Source of the DNA: an uncultured Alistipes sp.
GTDB lineage: Bacteria > Bacteroidota > Bacteroidia > Bacteroidales > Rikenellaceae
DNA length: 64,000 nt
Assembly (NCBI GenBank): GCA_949288735.1
Contig: CASELE010000005.1
Span: 1 to 64,000 of the forward strand
Direction: 5' to 3'
The notes beneath the pieces were generated by a model. It did not search any database. It was given only the letters and a program-made list of their open reading frames with translations, and was not told the origin of the DNA. Position numbers and translations under genes: made by a program. Shown here piece by piece: positions 61,172 to 64,000 of this stretch. The first letter of the stretch is position 1. Each line of letters begins with the position of its first letter.

Positions 61172-62518
61172 CTACCCGGCGATGTGAGCCGTCAGTTCGT
61201 CGAACGGGACCTCGTACTGTTCGCCCGTCTGCATCCGGCGGAGCGTGACGACGCCGCGGGCCAGTTCGTCGCTGCCCACGATGGCCACCAGAGGTACGGC
61301 ACGGCGGTCGGCATACTCGAACTGTTTCTTCATCCGTACGGCTTCGGGATAGATTTCGGCCGCAATGCCCGCGTCGCGCAGCTGCCCGAGCAGTCGCAGC
61401 GAGGCGCTCTCCTCCTCTGTCCCCAGATTGACGAAGAGCACCTCGATCGAGCTGTCGAGCCCGGCGGGGAAGAGCCCGAGTCCGGTCATCACGTCGTAGA
61501 TGCGGTCCGCACCGAACGAAATGCCGACGCCCGGCGTGTCGGGCAGACCGAAGATGCCCGTCAGATCGTCGTATCGGCCGCCTCCGCAGATCGAACCGAT
61601 GGCGTAGTCGAGCGCCTTTACCTCGAAGATGGCCCCGGTGTAGTAGTTCAGTCCGCGGGCGAGCGAGAGGTCGAGCTCCACGTCAAGCTCCACACCCATC
61701 CGGGCAGCGTAGCCGAAGAGGGTGCGCATCTCGTCGATGCCCCGTTGTCCCGTCTCCGAGCCGGCGAGTATGTCGGCCAGCCGGTCGAGCTTCTCCGCGT
61801 TCGAGCCGCTCAGTTCGAGTATGGGCTGAAGCCGGGCGATGGCCTCGTCGCCGAGTCCCCGTTCGCGCAGCTCCTCCTTCACGCGGTCGAGGCCGATCTT
61901 CTCGAGCTTGTCGATGGCTACGGTGATGTCGGTCATCTTGTCGGCGTGGCCGATTGTCTCGGCGATACCGTAGAGTATCTTGCGGTTGTTCACCTTCAGA
62001 AGAATGCGGATGCCGAGCGCCCGGAAGACGCGGGCCACGATATCCATCAGTTCCGCCTCGCAGAGAAGCGAGCGCGAACCCACGACATCGACGTCGCACT
62101 GGTAGAACTCGCGGTAGCGTCCCTTCTGCGGCCGGTCGGCCCGCCATACGGGCTGTATCTGATAGCGCTTGAAGGGAAGGGTCAACTCGCCCCGGTGCTG
62201 TACCACGTAGCGGGCGAAGGGGACCGTGAGGTCGTAGCGGAGCCCCTTTTCGGAGATTTTCGTCGCCTGACGCACCTCCTCGTCCGAAAGGCCGGCGGCG
62301 TAGTCTCCCGAATTGAGGATGCGGAAGAGAAGCCGGTCGCCCTCGTCGCCGTACTTGCCCAGCAGCGTGGAGAGGTTCTCCATGGCCGGGGTTTCGAGCG
62401 GTGCATATCCGAAGGAGCGGAAGATGCGGCGGATGGTGTCGAATATGTAGTTGCGGCGCAGCATCTCCACCGGAGAGAAGTCGCGCGTGCCCTTGGGCAG
62501 GGTGGGTTTTTGTGCCAT
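61172..62518 (-). CDS. hisS: Histidyl-tRNA synthetase
   Basis: A class II synthetase of 448 residues: motif 1 [20 protein letters not shown], motif 2 [20 protein letters not shown], histidine motifs [14 protein letters not shown] and [19 protein letters not shown] (motif 3), and a C-terminal anticodon domain ([20 protein letters not shown]). It charges tRNA-His. It is first of a two-gene unit with the S41 protease. A GC-rich hairpin upstream (62536-62576) separates it from the ABC-F gene. Confidence 0.95.
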   Translation of the reverse strand: MAQKPTLPKGTRDFSPVEMLRRNYIFDTIRRIFRSFGYAPLETPAMENLSTLLGKYGDEGDRLLFRILNSGDYAAGLSDEEVRQATKISEKGLRYDLTVPFARYVVQHRGELTLPFKRYQIQPVWRADRPQKGRYREFYQCDVDVVGSRSLLCEAELMDIVARVFRALGIRILLKVNNRKILYGIAETIGHADKMTDITVAIDKLEKIGLDRVKEELRERGLGDEAIARLQPILELSGSNAEKLDRLADILAGSETGQRGIDEMRTLFGYAARMGVELDVELDLSLARGLNYYTGAIFEVKALDYAIGSICGGGRYDDLTGIFGLPDTPGVGISFGADRIYDVMTGLGLFPAGLDSSIEVLFVNLGTEEESASLRLLGQLRDAGIAAEIYPEAVRMKKQFEYADRRAVPLVAIVGSDELARGVVTLRRMQTGEQYEVPFDELTAHIAG

Positions 62519-62535
62519 CGGTTCGTGTCTCGGTC

Positions 62536-62576
62536 ATGCGGTGCGGTCGGCGGAGTGCCGCGCTGTCGCACCGCAT
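62536..62576 (-). terminator. Hairpin between the ABC-F gene and hisS
   Basis: ATGCGGTGCG (62536-62545) pairs with CGCACCGCAT (62567-62576), with an inner CGGC/GCCG. No T tract; it may attenuate read-through from the ABC-F gene. Confidence 0.45.
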
Positions 62577-62581
62577 TGGGT

Positions 62582-64000
62582 TTATTCCATCAGTTTGCGG
62601 TATTTCACGCGGTGGGGCGTGACGTCTTCGCCCTGGGCGCGCTTCCAGGCCTCGTACTCGCTGTAGGAGCCTTCGTAGAAAACCACTTTCGAATCCCCCT
62701 CGAACGAGAGAATATGGGTGGCTACACGGTCGAGGAACCAGCGGTCGTGCGAGATGACGACGGCGCAGCCGGCAAAGTTCTCGAGACCCTCCTCCAGTGC
62801 GCGGAGCGTATTGACGTCGATGTCGTTGGTAGGCTCGTCGAGCAGCAGCACGTTGCCCTCCTCCTTCAGGGCGAGGGCCAGATGCAGACGGTTGCGTTCG
62901 CCGCCCGAAAGCATGCCGCACTTCTTCTCCTGGTCGGCTCCCGTGAAGTTGAACCGGGCGACATAGGCGCGGGCGTTGACCTGTCGGTTGCCCAGCGTGA
63001 TGAGGTCGGCACCCTGCGAAATTACCTCGTAGACAGTCTTTTCAGGATCGATCGACTGGTGCTGCTGGTCCACGTAGGCCAGTTTCACGGTGGGGCCTAC
63101 GCGGAACGAACCGCTCGTGGGCTCCTCCAGCCCCATGATCATGCGGAAAAGCGTGGTCTTGCCCGTGCCGTTGGGGCCGATGACGCCCACGATGCCGGCC
63201 GGCGGCAGCGAAAAGTCGAGGTGTTCGTAGAGCAGCCGGTCGCCGAATGCCTTCGAGACGTCGTGCGCCTCGATCACCACATCGCCCAGACGGGGACCGT
63301 TCGGAATGAATATTTCGAGTTTCTCCTCCTTCTGCTTCGCATCCTCATTCATCATCTTGTCGTAGGCCGACAGACGGGCCTTCGACTTGGCGTGACGGCC
63401 CGAAGGCGACATGCGCACCCACTCCAGCTCGCGCTCGAGGGTCTTGCGGCGCTTCGACTCCTGCTTCTCCTCGAGAGCCATGCGCTGGGTCTTCTGCTCG
63501 AGCCAGCCCGAGTAGTTGCCCTTCCAGGGGATTCCCTCGCCGCGGTCGAGCTCGAGAATCCAGCCCGCCACGTTGTCGAGGAAGTAGCGGTCGTGCGTCA
63601 CGGCGATGACCGTACCCTTGTACTGCTGCAGGTGCTGTTCGAGCCAGTCGATCGACTCGGCGTCGAGGTGGTTCGTCGGCTCGTCGAGCAGCAGCACGTC
63701 GGGCTGCTGGAGCAGCAGGCGGCACAGTGCCACGCGGCGGCGCTCGCCTCCCGAGAGCACCTTCACGCTCTGGTCGGGATCGGGGCAGCGCAGGGCGTCC
63801 ATGGCCCGCTCGAGCACGCTGTCGAGCTCCCAGCCGTTCACGTGGTCGATCTGCTCGTAGAGTTCGCCCTGACGCTCGATGAGCCGGGCCATCGCCTCGT
63901 CGTCCATCGGCTCGCAGAGTTTCTGGTTGATCTCCTCGTACTCCTTGAGCAGTGCGACCGTTGCGGCGCACCCCTCCTCGACGACCTCCTTTACGGTCTT
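62582..64000 (-). CDS. ettA: ABC-F ATPase, EttA-type (partial, 5' end beyond window)
   Basis: Only the C-terminal 472 residues are in the window, and the frame is still open at base 64000. Two ABC cassettes: the first gives SGGERRRVALCRLLLQQPDV with LLLDEPTNHLDAESIDWL; the second has Walker A IGPNGTGKTTLF and signature SGGERNRLHLALALKEEGN with LLLDEPTNDID. Between them lies the linker WVRMSPSGRHAKSKARLSAY, the P-site tRNA interaction motif of EttA, and the arm region MALEEKQESKRRKTLERELE. EttA gates the first steps of translation elongation in response to ATP/ADP ratio. C-terminal VTPHRVKYRKLME is typical. Confidence 0.9.
   Translation of the reverse strand, partial: KTVKEVVEEGCAATVALLKEYEEINQKLCEPMDDEAMARLIERQGELYEQIDHVNGWELDSVLERAMDALRCPDPDQSVKVLSGGERRRVALCRLLLQQPDVLLLDEPTNHLDAESIDWLEQHLQQYKGTVIAVTHDRYFLDNVAGWILELDRGEGIPWKGNYSGWLEQKTQRMALEEKQESKRRKTLERELEWVRMSPSGRHAKSKARLSAYDKMMNEDAKQKEEKLEIFIPNGPRLGDVVIEAHDVSKAFGDRLLYEHLDFSLPPAGIVGVIGPNGTGKTTLFRMIMGLEEPTSGSFRVGPTVKLAYVDQQHQSIDPEKTVYEVISQGADLITLGNRQVNARAYVARFNFTGADQEKKCGMLSGGERNRLHLALALKEEGNVLLLDEPTNDIDVNTLRALEEGLENFAGCAVVISHDRWFLDRVATHILSFEGDSKVVFYEGSYSEYEAWKRAQGEDVTPHRVKYRKLME

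Overview
The window looks like a chromosomal segment of a high-G+C member of the Bacteroidales, most likely Alistipes or a close relative (Rikenellaceae). The genus is an inference. The phylum rests on several signals: many genes are preceded by the Bacteroidota -7 box TAnnTTTG; FeoA and FeoB are fused and followed by a small Cys-rich FeoB-associated protein; DUF3276, DUF3822, PorV/PorQ and histone H1-like genes are present; the integrase is of the IntDOT/Bacteroides type; and the tmRNA tag is GNNSYALAA.

Region 1 (1-14.3 kb) is accessory DNA. It opens with a frameshifted surface lipoprotein gene (1-547). A 9.5 kb phage-tail module follows on the minus strand (997-10453): a damaged baseplate-like protein, a membrane-anchored coiled coil, a P5/lysozyme-like protein, a tape measure, a tail fibre and a BspA-like (DUF285) tip protein. 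No head, terminase or replication genes are visible. An AT-rich gene for a secreted protein with three internal repeats (4132-4611) lies inside the module on the opposite strand with its own promoter. Next comes a redox cassette: an HxlR regulator divergent from an NTF2-like protein and two tandem flavoproteins with compact four-cysteine motifs. The block ends with a tyrosine integrase and tRNA-Asp, whose 3' end faces the integrase, so tRNA-Asp is the likely insertion site.

Region 2 (14.4-38 kb) is core genome. It carries rsmD with two conserved Bacteroidota genes; a RecD-like helicase with a uracil-DNA glycosylase and mutS; an RND efflux operon divergent from an AraC regulator; udk, gyrB and ftsE; tmRNA; lrgAB and an AspT-like transporter; and the feoAB iron-uptake locus.

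Region 3 (38-64 kb) is also core. It holds a histone H1-like gene, a thioredoxin-fold protein, a tyrosine phosphatase, a PorV/PorQ-type protein, an M20 dipeptidase, a phosphoglucosamine mutase and a nucleoside phosphorylase. A tightly packed plus-strand operon runs dnaN, exonuclease, LysM protein, rex, FAD synthetase-like, thioesterase. After it come htpG, trxA, dnaE, DUF2007, aroE, DUF368, DUF3276, an S41 protease, hisS and the 3' part of an EttA-type ABC-F gene cut by the window end.

The best candidates for something not yet described are the head-less tail module with its repeat-containing moron gene, the regulated pair of four-cysteine flavoproteins, and the phased GGTTAC sites around the integrase. 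Two single-base frameshifts in homopolymers (about 400 and 9901-9903) may be real decay or assembly errors; reads would decide.
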